64,000 bases of DNA from Sphingobium sp. TCM1. Its GTDB lineage: Bacteria; Pseudomonadota; Alphaproteobacteria; Sphingomonadales; Sphingomonadaceae. Within the stretch, counting starts at the first letter, position 1. Each line of letters starts with the position of its first letter. The notes beneath the pieces were generated by a model. It worked only from the letters and a program-made list of their open reading frames with translations. It was not told the DNA's origin and searched no databases. The stretch is from contig NZ_LXVX01000005.1 of the NCBI RefSeq assembly GCF_001650725.1, positions 124,001 through 188,000 on the forward strand, given 5' to 3'. Shown here piece after piece: positions 9,374 to 17,988 of this stretch. Made by a program: the position numbers and the translations under genes.

Positions 9374-9390
9374 GATACATATTGATACAT
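9374..9390 (+). promoter_or_regulatory. Direct repeat GATACAT upstream of the RND operon
   Basis: GATACAT occurs twice (9374-9380 and 9384-9390), 10 bp apart, one helical turn, and 55 bases before the adaptor ATG. The same heptamer forms a palindrome upstream of surA (54083-54097). It could be an activator or repressor site; the factor is unknown. Confidence 0.35.
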
Positions 9391-9444
9391 GACGCGACCA
9401 ACGGTCAGCTTGTGTCGCGTTGAAAGGCCCGATAGCCCTCTGCC

Positions 9445-10488
9445 ATGCGCCCGTTTTTGCCTATCATTCTCACAGCCCTTTGCCTCGCCGGTTGCAATGG
9501 CGAAAAACAGCAGAAACCGCGCGCCGTGCCGCTGGTGGAGGCTGGTCCGATCGCGCGGGCCAGCTTCACCGACACGCTCGAAGCGGTGGGCACCGCGCTC
9601 GCCAATGAACAGGTGGTGCTGTCCGCGCCGGTGACGGAGCGGATCACCGCGCTCAACTTCGCGGACGGCGGCTTCGTGGCGAAGGGGCAGGTGATCGCGA
9701 CCCTCGCCGTGGGGCAGGAAAGGGCCGAACTCGCCTCGGCCGAGGCGACCGCGCTTCAGGCGAGCCAGCAGCTCCAGCGCATCCAGGCGTTGAAGGCGCG
9801 CGGCTTCGCCACCGGGGCGACGCTCGACCAGCAGACCGCGCTTGCCAACTCCGCCCGCGCCAATGCCGACCTGGCCCGCGCCTCGATCGGCGACCGCGTC
9901 ATCCGCGCGCCCTTCGCCGGCTGGGTCAGCCTGCGCACCGTATCGCCCGGCGCGATCGTCACCGCCGGCACCGCGATCGCCACGGTCAGCGACATCAGCC
10001 GCATCAAGCTGGACTTCACCATTCCCGAAACCCGGCTGTCGCTGCTCCGGGAAGGGATGCCGATCAAGGCGGTCTCCGCCGCATGGCCCGATCGGCCCTT
10101 TGCCGGCATGATCGCCACCATCGACCCGGTGATCGATCCCGCCACCCGCGCCATCCGGGTGCGCGCCATCCTGCCCAATCCCGATCATGCGCTGAAGCCG
10201 GGCATGTTGCTGACCGTCAGCGTCCTCGCCAGCCAGCGCCAGTCGCTCGCGGTGCCCGAACTGGCCGTTGTCGGCGATGGCGATGAGCGTTTCGTGTTCG
10301 TGCTGGAGGATCGCACCGCAAAGCGCGTGAAGGTCGACACCGGCATCCGCCAGAACGGCCTCGTCGAAATCACCGGGGGGCTGAAGGCCGGGCAGAAGGT
10401 CGTGACCGAAGGCGTGGTCAAGCTGACCGACGGGGTGACGGTGCGGCTGGCCGGCGACAAGCCCGGTCCCGCCAAGGCAGCGGGCTGA
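9445..10488 (+). CDS. RND efflux periplasmic adaptor (HlyD/MFP family), lipoprotein
   Basis: A 347-residue membrane-fusion protein. The signal peptide ends in the lipobox LAGC, so C17 is lipidated and tethers the protein to the inner membrane. The order is barrel-sandwich (biotinyl-like) half, a short coiled-coil hairpin (about residues 90-145, rich in Ala/Gln), second lipoyl half (RAPFAGWVSLRTVSPGA), then beta-barrel and membrane-proximal domains. It links the pump encoded 4 bases downstream to an outer-membrane channel. No channel or regulator gene is adjacent. Confidence 0.9.
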   Translation: MRPFLPIILTALCLAGCNGEKQQKPRAVPLVEAGPIARASFTDTLEAVGTALANEQVVLSAPVTERITALNFADGGFVAKGQVIATLAVGQERAELASAEATALQASQQLQRIQALKARGFATGATLDQQTALANSARANADLARASIGDRVIRAPFAGWVSLRTVSPGAIVTAGTAIATVSDISRIKLDFTIPETRLSLLREGMPIKAVSAAWPDRPFAGMIATIDPVIDPATRAIRVRAILPNPDHALKPGMLLTVSVLASQRQSLAVPELAVVGDGDERFVFVLEDRTAKRVKVDTGIRQNGLVEITGGLKAGQKVVTEGVVKLTDGVTVRLAGDKPGPAKAAG

Positions 10489-10492
10489 AGCC

Positions 10493-13400
10493 ATGCAACT
10501 GTCCGACCTGTCCGTCCGCCGCCCGGTCTTCGCCGCCGTGGTCGCGGTGCTGCTCTGCATCGTCGGCGTCGTCGGTTACATCAGCCTGTCGGTGCGCGAA
10601 TATCCCGACACCGATCCACCGATCGTGTCAGTCGAAACCAGCTATACCGGCGCGGCGGCATCGGTGGTTGAAACCCGCATCACCCAGTTGATCGAGGATG
10701 CGGTGGCCGGGGTGCAGGGCATCCAGACGATCACCTCGACCTCGCAGGACGGCACGTCCAACATCAATATCGAATTCGACCCCTCGCGCGACATAGACAG
10801 CGCCGCCAACGACGTGCGCGACCGCGTGGGATCGGTGACGGAGGATTTGCCGGAGGACGCTCTGGCGCCCGAAATCCGCAAGGTGGATTCGGACGCGCGC
10901 GCCATCCTCTTCATCGCCTTCTCGCGGCCCGGTTGGTCGCCCATCCAGATCAGCGACTATCTCGACCGCAACGTCGTCGATCGCTTCGCCGCAATCGATG
11001 GAGTCGCCCGCGCCAATATCAGCGGGGAAGCGCGCCCTTCGACCAGGGTCTGGTTCAACGCCGAACGGCTCGCCGCCTTCGGCCTGACGCCGGCCGATGT
11101 CGAAACGGCGCTGCGCAGCCAGAATGTCGAATTGCCGGCCGGCCGCTTCGAATCGCGGGACCAGAACCAGACCCTGCGCGTCGAACGCCCCTTCGCCACG
11201 CCCGACCAGTTCGCGCAACTTGTCGTCGGCCGCGGGACGGACGGCTATCAGGTAAAGCTCGGCGACGTCGCCCGGATCGAGGAAGCCGCGGAAAATCCCT
11301 ACAGCAGCTTCCGCTCCAACCAGGGGACGGCGATCGGCATCGGCATCATCCGCCAGTCGGGCGCGAACACGCTCGATGTCGCGCAAAAGGCCAAGGCGCT
11401 GATCGCGGAGCTGAAGCCCACCTTGCCGCAGGGGATGCGGGTCGCCATCGGCACCGACGAATCCCTCTTCATCGAACGCGCGATCGACAATGTCTACGAC
11501 ACGCTGATCGAAGCGGCGCTGCTCGTCATCCTCGTCATCTTCCTGTTCCTCGGCTCGGTGCGCGCCACCATCATCCCGGCCATCACCGTGCCCATCTGCC
11601 TGCTCGCCACCTGCGCGGTGATGTGGTTGCTCGGCCTGTCGATCAATCTGCTGACCCTGCTCGCCTTCGTGCTGGCGATCGGGCTGGTGGTCGATGACGC
11701 GATCGTCGTGCTGGAAAATGTCTATCACCGCATCGAACAGGGCGAAGACCCGCTGGTCGCCGCCTATCTCGGCACCCGGCAGGTGGGCTTTGCGATCATC
11801 TCCACCACGCTCGTCGTGTGCGCCGTGTTCGTGCCGGTCATGTTCCTCGCCGGCCAGACCGGGCTTCTGTTCCGCGAACTCGCCATCGCGATGATCGCGG
11901 CGATCGCCTTCTCCGGCTTCATCTCGCTCAGCCTCGCGCCGATGCTCTGTTCCAAGTTGCTCAGGACCGCCGAGCGCGGCCGGCTGGCGCGTTGGGTCGA
12001 TGCCCGCTTCCAGCGACTGGAGGACGGCTATGCCCGCTGGCTCGACGCAGTGTTGCGCCGGCCGCTGCTGCCGCTGGCCGGCGTGCTGATCTTCCTTGCG
12101 ATCGGCGGTTTCTTCTTCACCCGCCTGCCCAGCGAACTCGCCCCGGCCGAAGATACGGGCGTGGTCGAAGCCCAGATCAGCGCACCCGAAGGCACCGGCT
12201 TCAATCGCATGATGGCCTATATGCGCAAGATCGAGGATGATCTCGCCTATCTGCGCAAGGATGGCACGCTTCAGAACCTGGTCATCCGCACGCCCGCCGG
12301 CTTTGGCGCGACCGACGATTTCAACGGCGGCAACATCATCGCTTTCCTGCGTCCGTGGGAGGATCGTACCATCACCACCGCGCAGGTCGCGACCGTCATC
12401 AACAAGGTGATCGCCGACCAGCCCGGCGTGCGCGGCAATGCCGCACCGCGATCGGGGCTGGGGCGCGGGCGTGGCCTGCCGGTCAATATCGTGCTGGCCG
12501 GATCCACCTATGAAGGCCTGGTGGCCGCTCGAAACCGCATCGTCATGGCAGCTGCGGACTATCCCGGACTCATCAACCTCGACAGCGATTACAAGGAAAG
12601 CAAGCCGCAGATGCGGATCGAAACCAACCTCGCCCGCGCCGGCGACCTGGGGGTTTCGGTCGATGATGTCAGCCAGGCGCTGCAAAGCCTGCTGGGGTCG
12701 CGCCGGGTTGGCACCTATGTCGACCGGGGCGAGGAATATCGCGTGCTGGTCCAGGCGGAGGATGAAGGGCGCGAGACGCTGGCGGATCTGGAGCGCATCC
12801 ATGTGCGGTCGCGCACCGGGGTTCTGGTGCCGCTGTCGACGCTGGTCACGGTCAAGGAAGTGGCGGGGCCGCGCCAGCTCAACCGCTACAACAAGCTGCG
12901 CGCCATCACCCTGACGGCGGCGCTGGCGCCGGGTACTTCGCTCGGCGAAGCGCTCGGCTGGCTGGAGGAGCAGGCGCGCCAGTCGCCCGAAGTGCTGGCG
13001 CTGGGCTATCGCGGCGAAAGCCAGTCGCTGCGCGAGACGGGCAGCGCGATCTGGCTCGTGTTCGGCCTTACCATCGTCATTGTCTTCCTGCTGCTGGCGG
13101 CCCAGTTCGAAAGCTTCATCCATCCCGGCGTCATCATCGCCACCGTGCCGCTGGCGGTGGCCGGCGGCGTCATCGGGCTGGCTATCACCGGCGGGACGAT
13201 CAATCTCTACAGCCAGATCGGCATAGTCATGCTGGTCGGGCTGGCGGCCAAGAACGGCATCCTGATCGTCGAATTCGCCAACCAGCTGCGCGACGAGGGG
13301 CTGGAGATCGCGCAGGCCATTCGCGAGGCCGCGACGCGCCGCCTGCGGCCGATCCTGATGACCTCGATCGCGACTGTGATCGGCGCGGTGCCGCTGGTCA

Positions 13401-13597
13401 TCCGGGGCGGGGCAGGGGCGGCGGCACGCCATTCGATCGGCGTGGTCGTGGTGTTCGGCGTCAGCCTGGCGACGCTCATCACCCTGTTCCTGATCCCGAT
13501 CTTCTATTCCCGCGTTGCCAAGCGCACGGTTTCTCCGCAAACCGTTAGCCGCAAGCTGGAATCGGCGCTCAAGGATTCGCCCGAACCGGCCGAGTGA
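10493..13597 (+). CDS. RND multidrug efflux permease (AcrB/MexB-like, HAE1 type)
   Basis: A 1034-residue inner-membrane proton/drug antiporter of the usual length for the family. Twelve membrane helices fall in the classic 1+5+1+5 pattern with two large periplasmic loops. The proton-relay residues are present: D401/D402 in helix 4 (GLVVDDAIVVLEN) and K920 in helix 10 (AAKNGILIVEF). The N-terminus (LSDLSVRRPVFAAVVAVLL) is typical. It forms a two-gene operon with the adaptor upstream; the substrates cannot be predicted. Confidence 0.93.
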   Translation: MQLSDLSVRRPVFAAVVAVLLCIVGVVGYISLSVREYPDTDPPIVSVETSYTGAAASVVETRITQLIEDAVAGVQGIQTITSTSQDGTSNINIEFDPSRDIDSAANDVRDRVGSVTEDLPEDALAPEIRKVDSDARAILFIAFSRPGWSPIQISDYLDRNVVDRFAAIDGVARANISGEARPSTRVWFNAERLAAFGLTPADVETALRSQNVELPAGRFESRDQNQTLRVERPFATPDQFAQLVVGRGTDGYQVKLGDVARIEEAAENPYSSFRSNQGTAIGIGIIRQSGANTLDVAQKAKALIAELKPTLPQGMRVAIGTDESLFIERAIDNVYDTLIEAALLVILVIFLFLGSVRATIIPAITVPICLLATCAVMWLLGLSINLLTLLAFVLAIGLVVDDAIVVLENVYHRIEQGEDPLVAAYLGTRQVGFAIISTTLVVCAVFVPVMFLAGQTGLLFRELAIAMIAAIAFSGFISLSLAPMLCSKLLRTAERGRLARWVDARFQRLEDGYARWLDAVLRRPLLPLAGVLIFLAIGGFFFTRLPSELAPAEDTGVVEAQISAPEGTGFNRMMAYMRKIEDDLAYLRKDGTLQNLVIRTPAGFGATDDFNGGNIIAFLRPWEDRTITTAQVATVINKVIADQPGVRGNAAPRSGLGRGRGLPVNIVLAGSTYEGLVAARNRIVMAAADYPGLINLDSDYKESKPQMRIETNLARAGDLGVSVDDVSQALQSLLGSRRVGTYVDRGEEYRVLVQAEDEGRETLADLERIHVRSRTGVLVPLSTLVTVKEVAGPRQLNRYNKLRAITLTAALAPGTSLGEALGWLEEQARQSPEVLALGYRGESQSLRETGSAIWLVFGLTIVIVFLLLAAQFESFIHPGVIIATVPLAVAGGVIGLAITGGTINLYSQIGIVMLVGLAAKNGILIVEFANQLRDEGLEIAQAIREAATRRLRPILMTSIATVIGAVPLVIRGGAGAAARHSIGVVVVFGVSLATLITLFLIPIFYSRVAKRTVSPQTVSRKLESALKDSPEPAE

Positions 13598-13621
13598 CAT
13601 GCGTGGGGGTTGTTGCCGTCG

Positions 13622-14170
13622 ATGAACCAGATTGCGTCCCAGGGTCAGTTGCGTCTCGCCTATCTGCGCTGGGCGCTGGTGACGGTGCCCGCCATCGTCT
13701 TTCTGGGCTTCCTGTCGGGCAGGCTCGCCAATAGCGGCTATGGCAATCGCTGGTTCGACGCGCTGGAAAAGCCCGTGCTGATGCCGCCCGGCTGGGCCTT
13801 CGGCGTCGCGTGGACCATCCTCTACATCCTGATGGCGCTGGCCTTCGCGATCGTGCTGGACGCACGCAGGGCAAGGGGGCGGGGCGCCGCGATCGCGCTG
13901 TTCCTGGTCCAGTTGCTGATGAACCTCGCCTGGTCGCCGCTTTTCTTTCGTTGGCACCAGGTCGGCGGCTCGCTGGCGTTGCTGCTGGCCCTCATCCTCG
14001 TCGTGGCCGCAACGATCGCGCTGTTCTGGCGCATCCGTCGCTTCGCGGGCCTGTTTCTGCTGCCCTATCTCTGCTGGCTGGCTTTCGCCTCCTTCCTCAA
14101 TTATGAGATCGGCCGCCTGAACCCTGAGGCCGAGACCCTTGTCGCTCCGGCGCTCAAGACCCAGATATGA
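13622..14170 (+). CDS. tspO: TspO/MBR-family tryptophan-rich sensory protein
   Basis: A 182-residue membrane protein with five predicted helices and the Trp-rich features of the TspO/peripheral benzodiazepine receptor family (W in the PGWAFGVAW motif, NLAWSPLFF, and the C-terminal FASFLNYEI). Family members bind porphyrins and sterol-like ligands and affect tetrapyrrole and stress regulation in alphaproteobacteria. The ATG at 13622 is preceded by a G-rich stretch; TTG codons at 13610 and 13613 are less likely. The N-terminal extension of about 20 residues before the first helix is slightly long. Confidence 0.88.
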   Translation: MNQIASQGQLRLAYLRWALVTVPAIVFLGFLSGRLANSGYGNRWFDALEKPVLMPPGWAFGVAWTILYILMALAFAIVLDARRARGRGAAIALFLVQLLMNLAWSPLFFRWHQVGGSLALLLALILVVAATIALFWRIRRFAGLFLLPYLCWLAFASFLNYEIGRLNPEAETLVAPALKTQI

Positions 14171-14210
14171 ATGTCTGGCGCGCCCGACGCGCCGCAATGA
14201 GGATAGAGCA

Positions 14211-14510
14211 ATGCAGAGCGAGAACCGCTTTTTCGACGATCTGGCCAAGCTGGTGAACGGCGCCGCCGGCACGGTGGCGGGCATGACGCGCGAGTTCGAA
14301 TCCAACGCGCGCGAGCGGGCGAAGGAATGGATCGGCGGCATGGAATTCGTGTCGCGCGAGGAATTCGACGCGGTCAAGGCGATGGCCGCCGCGGCGCGGG
14401 AGGAGGTCGAACTGCTCAAGGCCCGGCTCGACGCGCTGGAAGGCAAGGCGGGCGAACCTGTCGCCAAAGGCGCCAGGACGGCCAAGCCCGCGCCGGGTGA
14501 CGCAGGCTGA
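14211..14510 (+). CDS. ubiK: UbiK-family ubiquinone biosynthesis accessory factor
   Basis: A 99-residue protein of the BMFP/UbiK family. The N-terminal amphipathic part (FFDDLAKLVNGAAGTVAGM) is followed by the signature EFVSREEFDAVKAMAAAAREE, a coiled-coil that makes trimers, then a low-complexity Ala/Lys tail. In gammaproteobacteria UbiK assists UbiJ in aerobic ubiquinone synthesis and interacts with lipids. GAGGATAG precedes the ATG at a good distance. Confidence 0.85.
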   Translation: MQSENRFFDDLAKLVNGAAGTVAGMTREFESNARERAKEWIGGMEFVSREEFDAVKAMAAAAREEVELLKARLDALEGKAGEPVAKGARTAKPAPGDAG

Positions 14511-14552
14511 TCCTATCTGTCCTTTCGCCCTATGCGGTGATAAGGCCCGGCG

Positions 14553-15059
14553 ATGATGGATAGCGACGAATTTGAACATGGCGGCCAGGAAGCGGCCCCG
14601 ATCGACATGCTGGCGGCCTATTTCGAGGCGCATGGCTGGAGCTTCGAGCAGGTCGGCGAGGATGAGATCGTCGCGAACACGCAGGGTTCATGGGCGCAAT
14701 ATGAACTGCGCGGCATCTGGCGTGACGAGGATCAGGTGCTCCAGCTCCTGGCCCTGCCCGACATCCGGGTGGCGGAGGAAAAGCGCGGCACCATCTATGA
14801 GACGCTGGGCCTGATCAACGAACAGCTGTGGATCGGCCATTTCGAACTCTGGTCGTCGAGCGGCATCGTCCTGTTCCGCCACGGCGCGCTGCTGGGTGCG
14901 GGCGGCACGCTGACGCTCGACCAGGCGCAATTGCTGGTCGAAACCGCCATCGACGAATGCGAACGCTTCTATCCGGTGTTCCAGTTCGTGCTCTGGGGTG
15001 GCAAGTCGCCCAGCGAGGCGATTTCCGCCAGCCTCATCGAAACGCGCGGCGAAGCCTGA
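14553..15059 (+). CDS. YbjN-domain protein
   Basis: A 168-residue acidic cytoplasmic protein fitting the YbjN/DUF1790 family: DMLAAYFEAHGW at the start, a central beta region and a C-terminal helix (DECERFYPVFQFVLW). The fold resembles type III secretion chaperones; YbjN in E. coli is linked to motility and stress phenotypes, with no enzymatic role established. It is 8 bases upstream of proC, so the two are probably co-transcribed. A second ATG follows immediately at 14556. Confidence 0.82.
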   Translation: MMDSDEFEHGGQEAAPIDMLAAYFEAHGWSFEQVGEDEIVANTQGSWAQYELRGIWRDEDQVLQLLALPDIRVAEEKRGTIYETLGLINEQLWIGHFELWSSSGIVLFRHGALLGAGGTLTLDQAQLLVETAIDECERFYPVFQFVLWGGKSPSEAISASLIETRGEA

Positions 15060-15067
15060 GACGCCCC

Positions 15068-15880
15068 ATGTCGATTGTCTGGCCCGATCATCTGTTCCTT
15101 GTCGGTTGCGGCAACATGGCGGGGCAGATGCTCATCCGCTGGCTGGATTGCGGTCTCGACCCCGCGCGCGTCACGGTGCTTCGGCCCAGTGGCCGGCCGG
15201 TGGCCGACGGGGTTGCCGTCGTGACCGACTATCCTTCAGCGCTGCCTGCGGGCACCACCGTGCTGCTGGGCATGAAGCCCTATCAGATCGGCGATGTCGC
15301 GGCCGCGCTGGCGCCGCTCTGCGCGGCGGACACGCGGCTCGTCTCGATCCTGGCCGGTACGACGCTCGCCGAACTGCGCCGCCGCTTTCCGGCCGCGGGC
15401 GACATCGTCCGGGCTATGCCCAACCTGCCCGTGGGGTTGGGAGAGGGCGTGATCGCGCTGTTTACCGACATGGCGACATCGGCCGAGGCGAGGGGCGACA
15501 TCGACGCCCTGATCCAGCCGCTGGGCCTCGCTGAGTGGATCGCCGACGAAGGCCTGTTCAATCAGGTGACGGCGCTGTCGGGTTGCGGCCCGGCCTTCCT
15601 GTTCCGCTTCGTTGACGCACTGGCGCGCGCGGGTGAAGCGATCGGCATCCCTGCTGACCAGGCCGCGCGCATGGCGCTGGCGACAGTGCGGGGATCGGCC
15701 GAGATGGCCGGCCGCGCGGCGGAAAGCCCGGCGACGCTCGCCGATCAGGTCGCCAGTCCCGGCGGCATGACGCGCGAGGGATTGAATGTCCTCGACGCCG
15801 ACGACCGGCTGCTGGCGCTGCTGACTGATACGCTTGGCGCCGCGCGCGACCGGGGCGAAGCGATGGCGCGCGGGGAATAA
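15068..15880 (+). CDS. proC: Pyrroline-5-carboxylate reductase
   Basis: A 270-residue enzyme for the last step of proline synthesis, reducing pyrroline-5-carboxylate with NAD(P)H. The N-terminal Rossmann fold shows the dinucleotide motif VGCGNMAGQML. The C-terminal dimerisation domain carries the family signature ending in SPGGMTREGLNVL (AlaSerProGlyGly core). Catalytic-domain segments ILAGTTLAELRRRF and RAMPNLPVGLGEG also match. The ATG at 15068 was chosen because the N-terminal strand FLVGCGNM follows at the expected distance. Confidence 0.92.
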   Translation: MSIVWPDHLFLVGCGNMAGQMLIRWLDCGLDPARVTVLRPSGRPVADGVAVVTDYPSALPAGTTVLLGMKPYQIGDVAAALAPLCAADTRLVSILAGTTLAELRRRFPAAGDIVRAMPNLPVGLGEGVIALFTDMATSAEARGDIDALIQPLGLAEWIADEGLFNQVTALSGCGPAFLFRFVDALARAGEAIGIPADQAARMALATVRGSAEMAGRAAESPATLADQVASPGGMTREGLNVLDADDRLLALLTDTLGAARDRGEAMARGE

Positions 15881-15942
15881 GGGCGTTCCGGCCCGGACGC
15901 TTTTCAGCTAAAGCGCCCGAAAATCGACCCCGGAGTCCCCTT

Positions 15943-16446
15943 ATGCTGTCCCCCGAAACCCCGATCCTGCTGCTCACCACCGGCGGCACGATCGACAAAA
16001 TCTATTTCGACGCCCTGTCCGACTATCAGGTCGGCGAGACGGTGATGGCCAAGCTGCTGGAGGTCGCCCGCGTGAAGCGCCCTTTCCGCATAGAGGAAGT
16101 GACTCGCAAGGACAGTCTGGAACTGGACGATCAGGACCGGGCGCTGATCTACGCCCGTGTCGCGGCCGCATCCGAACGCCATATCGTCATCACCCATGGC
16201 ACCGACACCATGACCGAGACGGCGAAGCAGTTGAAGGACATTGCGGGCAAGACGATCGTGCTGGTCGGCGCGCTTGCCCCGGCGCGTTTCGGTGAAAGCG
16301 ATGCGAGCTTCAACCTCGGCATGGCCTTCGCCACCGCGCAGGTCGCCGAGCCGGGCGTCTATATCACCATGAGCGGATCGGTGTTCCGCGCCGACCAGGT
16401 GGTGAAGGACCGAGCCAAGGGCGCCTTCGTCCCCGTCCAGGACTGA
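15943..16446 (+). CDS. Short asparaginase-domain protein
   Basis: A 167-residue protein corresponding to only the N-terminal domain of type I/II L-asparaginases, which are about 330 residues long. Both catalytic threonine motifs are present: TTGGTIDK near residue 13 and HGTDTMTETA near residue 85, with the catalytic Asp-Thr pair. The C-terminal domain that completes the intersubunit active site is absent and there is no broken remainder downstream. This short form recurs in proteobacteria; whether it hydrolyses asparagine is unknown. There is no signal peptide, so it is cytoplasmic. Confidence 0.82.
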   Translation: MLSPETPILLLTTGGTIDKIYFDALSDYQVGETVMAKLLEVARVKRPFRIEEVTRKDSLELDDQDRALIYARVAAASERHIVITHGTDTMTETAKQLKDIAGKTIVLVGALAPARFGESDASFNLGMAFATAQVAEPGVYITMSGSVFRADQVVKDRAKGAFVPVQD

Positions 16447-16526
16447 TGCCGGTCGATCCTCCCCGGAACATTGCCCCGCATTCGCGCATTGAACCGGCCG
16501 GGTGGCGTGACGAGGAGGAGTGACAT

Positions 16527-16769
16527 ATGGCCGATTATCAGGAGCGTCCGGCAACGACGACGACGGTGATCGAGAAGCGCAGCGGCGGCGGCATGACGCT
16601 GGCGGTCCTGCTGCTGGTGGTCGTGGTGGCTGTGGCCGCCTTCTTCCTGATCAGCAGCGAAACGAACAAGGACAATGCGGTGTCGACGGCCGCGACCCAG
16701 GTCGGCCAGGCCGCCAGCGATGTCGGCGACGCGGCCAAGGACGCCGCTGGCAGCGTCAAGGGCGAGTAG
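16527..16769 (+). CDS. Small single-pass membrane protein, unknown function
   Basis: An 80-residue protein with a polar N-terminus (ATTTTVIEKRSGGG), one strongly hydrophobic helix (about residues 23-43) and an Ala/Asp/Lys-rich C-terminal amphipathic tail (QVGQAASDVGDAAKDAAG) that resembles LEA- or YtxH-like repeats. GAGGAGTG precedes the ATG closely. It is followed by a strong bidirectional terminator. No family was recognised with confidence; a role in the envelope is an inference from topology. Confidence 0.72.
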   Translation: MADYQERPATTTTVIEKRSGGGMTLAVLLLVVVVAVAAFFLISSETNKDNAVSTAATQVGQAASDVGDAAKDAAGSVKGE

Positions 16770-16797
16770 GTTCCGACCGGCCCACCGGAATAACAGT

Positions 16798-16836
16798 AAA
16801 AAGGGGCGTCCCGATCGATCGGAACGCCCCTTTTCC
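16798..16836. terminator. Bidirectional Rho-independent terminator
   Basis: GGGGCGT (16803-16809) pairs with ACGCCCC (16824-16830) around a self-complementary CCGATCGATCGG core. An A run on the left and TTTT on the right let it work for both the small membrane-protein gene (plus) and carD (minus). Confidence 0.88.
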
Positions 16837-16871
16837 TTTATCGGCCTGCCGTGGTCGGCTCGGCGGAATGG

Positions 16872-17399
16872 TCAGCCTTCGACCTTGACGTGCTTGGGCG
16901 CGGCTTCGTTGAGGATGCGCAGGATCTTCTTGAGCGCGCTCGGCTCGTCCGTCTCCTCCATCGCCGCGAGTTCGCGGGCAAGGCGGCTGGAGGCCGCTTC
17001 GAAGATCTGGCGCTCCGAATAGCTCTGCTCGGGCTGGTCGTCGGCGCGGAACAGGTCGCGCGTCACTTCGGCGATCGACACCAGGTCGCCCGAATTGATC
17101 TTCGCTTCATATTCCTGCGCGCGGCGGGACCACATGGTGCGCTTCACCTTGGGCTTGCCCTTCAGGGTTTCCATCGCTTCCTCCAGCGTCTTGTTGGAGG
17201 ACAGCTTGCGCATCCCGACGCCTTCGGCCTTGTTGGTCGGAACGCGGAGCGTCATGCGCTCCTTCTCGAACCGGAGCACATAGAGCTCCAGTTCCATGCC
17301 CGCGATCTGCTCTTTCTGCAGCTCGATCACGCGGCCTACGCCATGCTTGGGATAAACGACATAATCACCAACGTCAAAGGACAGCGCCTTGGCAGCCAT
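16872..17399 (-). CDS. carD: CarD/CdnL-family RNA polymerase-binding regulator
   Basis: A 175-residue transcription factor. The N-terminal RNAP-interacting Tudor-like domain (about residues 1-65) contains FDVGDYVVYPKHGVGRV and the strand GMELELYVLRF. The C-terminal helical DNA-binding domain contains SRRAQEYEAKINSGD and AEVTRDLFR. CarD proteins stabilise open complexes at rRNA and many housekeeping promoters. The ATG at 17399 starts at the conserved domain; an upstream in-frame extension to 17453 lacks conservation. In alphaproteobacteria carD commonly follows fdxA, as here. Confidence 0.92.
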   Translation of the reverse strand: MAAKALSFDVGDYVVYPKHGVGRVIELQKEQIAGMELELYVLRFEKERMTLRVPTNKAEGVGMRKLSSNKTLEEAMETLKGKPKVKRTMWSRRAQEYEAKINSGDLVSIAEVTRDLFRADDQPEQSYSERQIFEAASSRLARELAAMEETDEPSALKKILRILNEAAPKHVKVEG

Positions 17400-17512
17400 T
17401 TGATACCTTTCCAATTCAACCGGGGAACGGGACGTCGCGGAGCAGATGCACAAAGGCCATCTGCCGGGAAGTCCGCGGCGCGACCCGTCAGGACATGAAG
17501 CTTATTCTCCAA

Positions 17513-17539
17513 GGCCGGAATAAGGGGGGCATTCCGGCC
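17513..17539. promoter_or_regulatory. Perfect 9-bp inverted repeat between fdxA and carD
   Basis: GGCCGGAAT and ATTCCGGCC flank a 9-base G-rich spacer, about 115 bases upstream of the carD start. There is no T tract on either side, so an operator or RNA leader hairpin is more likely than a terminator. Confidence 0.4.
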
Positions 17540-17566
17540 GTTGCGGCGTTATTTAGCAGATTCGTA

Positions 17567-17603
17567 ACAAAATTACCACCCCTGGACACAAAGTCTGGGG
17601 GTG
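17567..17603 (-). terminator. Rho-independent terminator of fdxA
   Basis: On the minus strand an 11-bp stem (CACCCCCAGAC with GTCCAGGGGTG, two G-U pairs, loop TTTGT) is followed by GTAATTTTG. It starts 46 bases past the fdxA stop. Confidence 0.75.
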
Positions 17604-17649
17604 CACCGCAATATGGGACGCAATAAGGAGCGGCGCGCGGCCGCCCGGA

Positions 17650-17988
17650 TCAGTTGCCGGAGCCGGGTTCGGGCGAGAAAAACTGCTCCAGCTTGTTCTC
17701 GACGCCGTTCATCGCCTCGGCGTCGGCCGGGGCTTCGCCCTTGACCGTGATGTTGGGCCATTCGGCCGAATATTTGGTGTTCAGCTCCAGCCACTTTTCC
17801 AGGCCGTTCTCGGTATCGGGCAGGATCGCCTCGGCCGGGCATTCCGGTTCGCACACGCCGCAGTCGATGCACTCGTTGGGATTGATGACCAGCATGTTCT
17901 CGCCCTCGTAGAAACAGTCCACGGGGCAGACCTCGACGCAATCCATATATTTGCAGCGGATGCAGTTGTCGGTCACGACATAGGTCAT
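17650..17988 (-). CDS. fdxA: 7Fe ferredoxin FdxA
   Basis: A 112-residue cytoplasmic electron carrier. It has the cysteine pattern of Azotobacter ferredoxin I: C9, C12, C17, C21 and C25 in [17 protein letters not shown], then [12 protein letters not shown]. This pattern binds one [3Fe-4S] and one [4Fe-4S] cluster. The C-terminal extension ends in a variable tail. Its electron partners are not evident from context. The common alphaproteobacterial neighbours upstream (S4 protein and helicase) are about 8 kb away in this genome. Confidence 0.95.
   Translation of the reverse strand: MTYVVTDNCIRCKYMDCVEVCPVDCFYEGENMLVINPNECIDCGVCEPECPAEAILPDTENGLEKWLELNTKYSAEWPNITVKGEAPADAEAMNGVENKLEQFFSPEPGSGN

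Noticed and set aside
10628-14485. A 1285-codon open frame on the minus strand opposite the RND permease and TspO genes
   Set aside because: It is a by-product of high GC3 codon use on the plus strand. Its translation is low-complexity, rich in Arg/Asp/Gln/His, with no domain, and the plus-strand genes have clear families.
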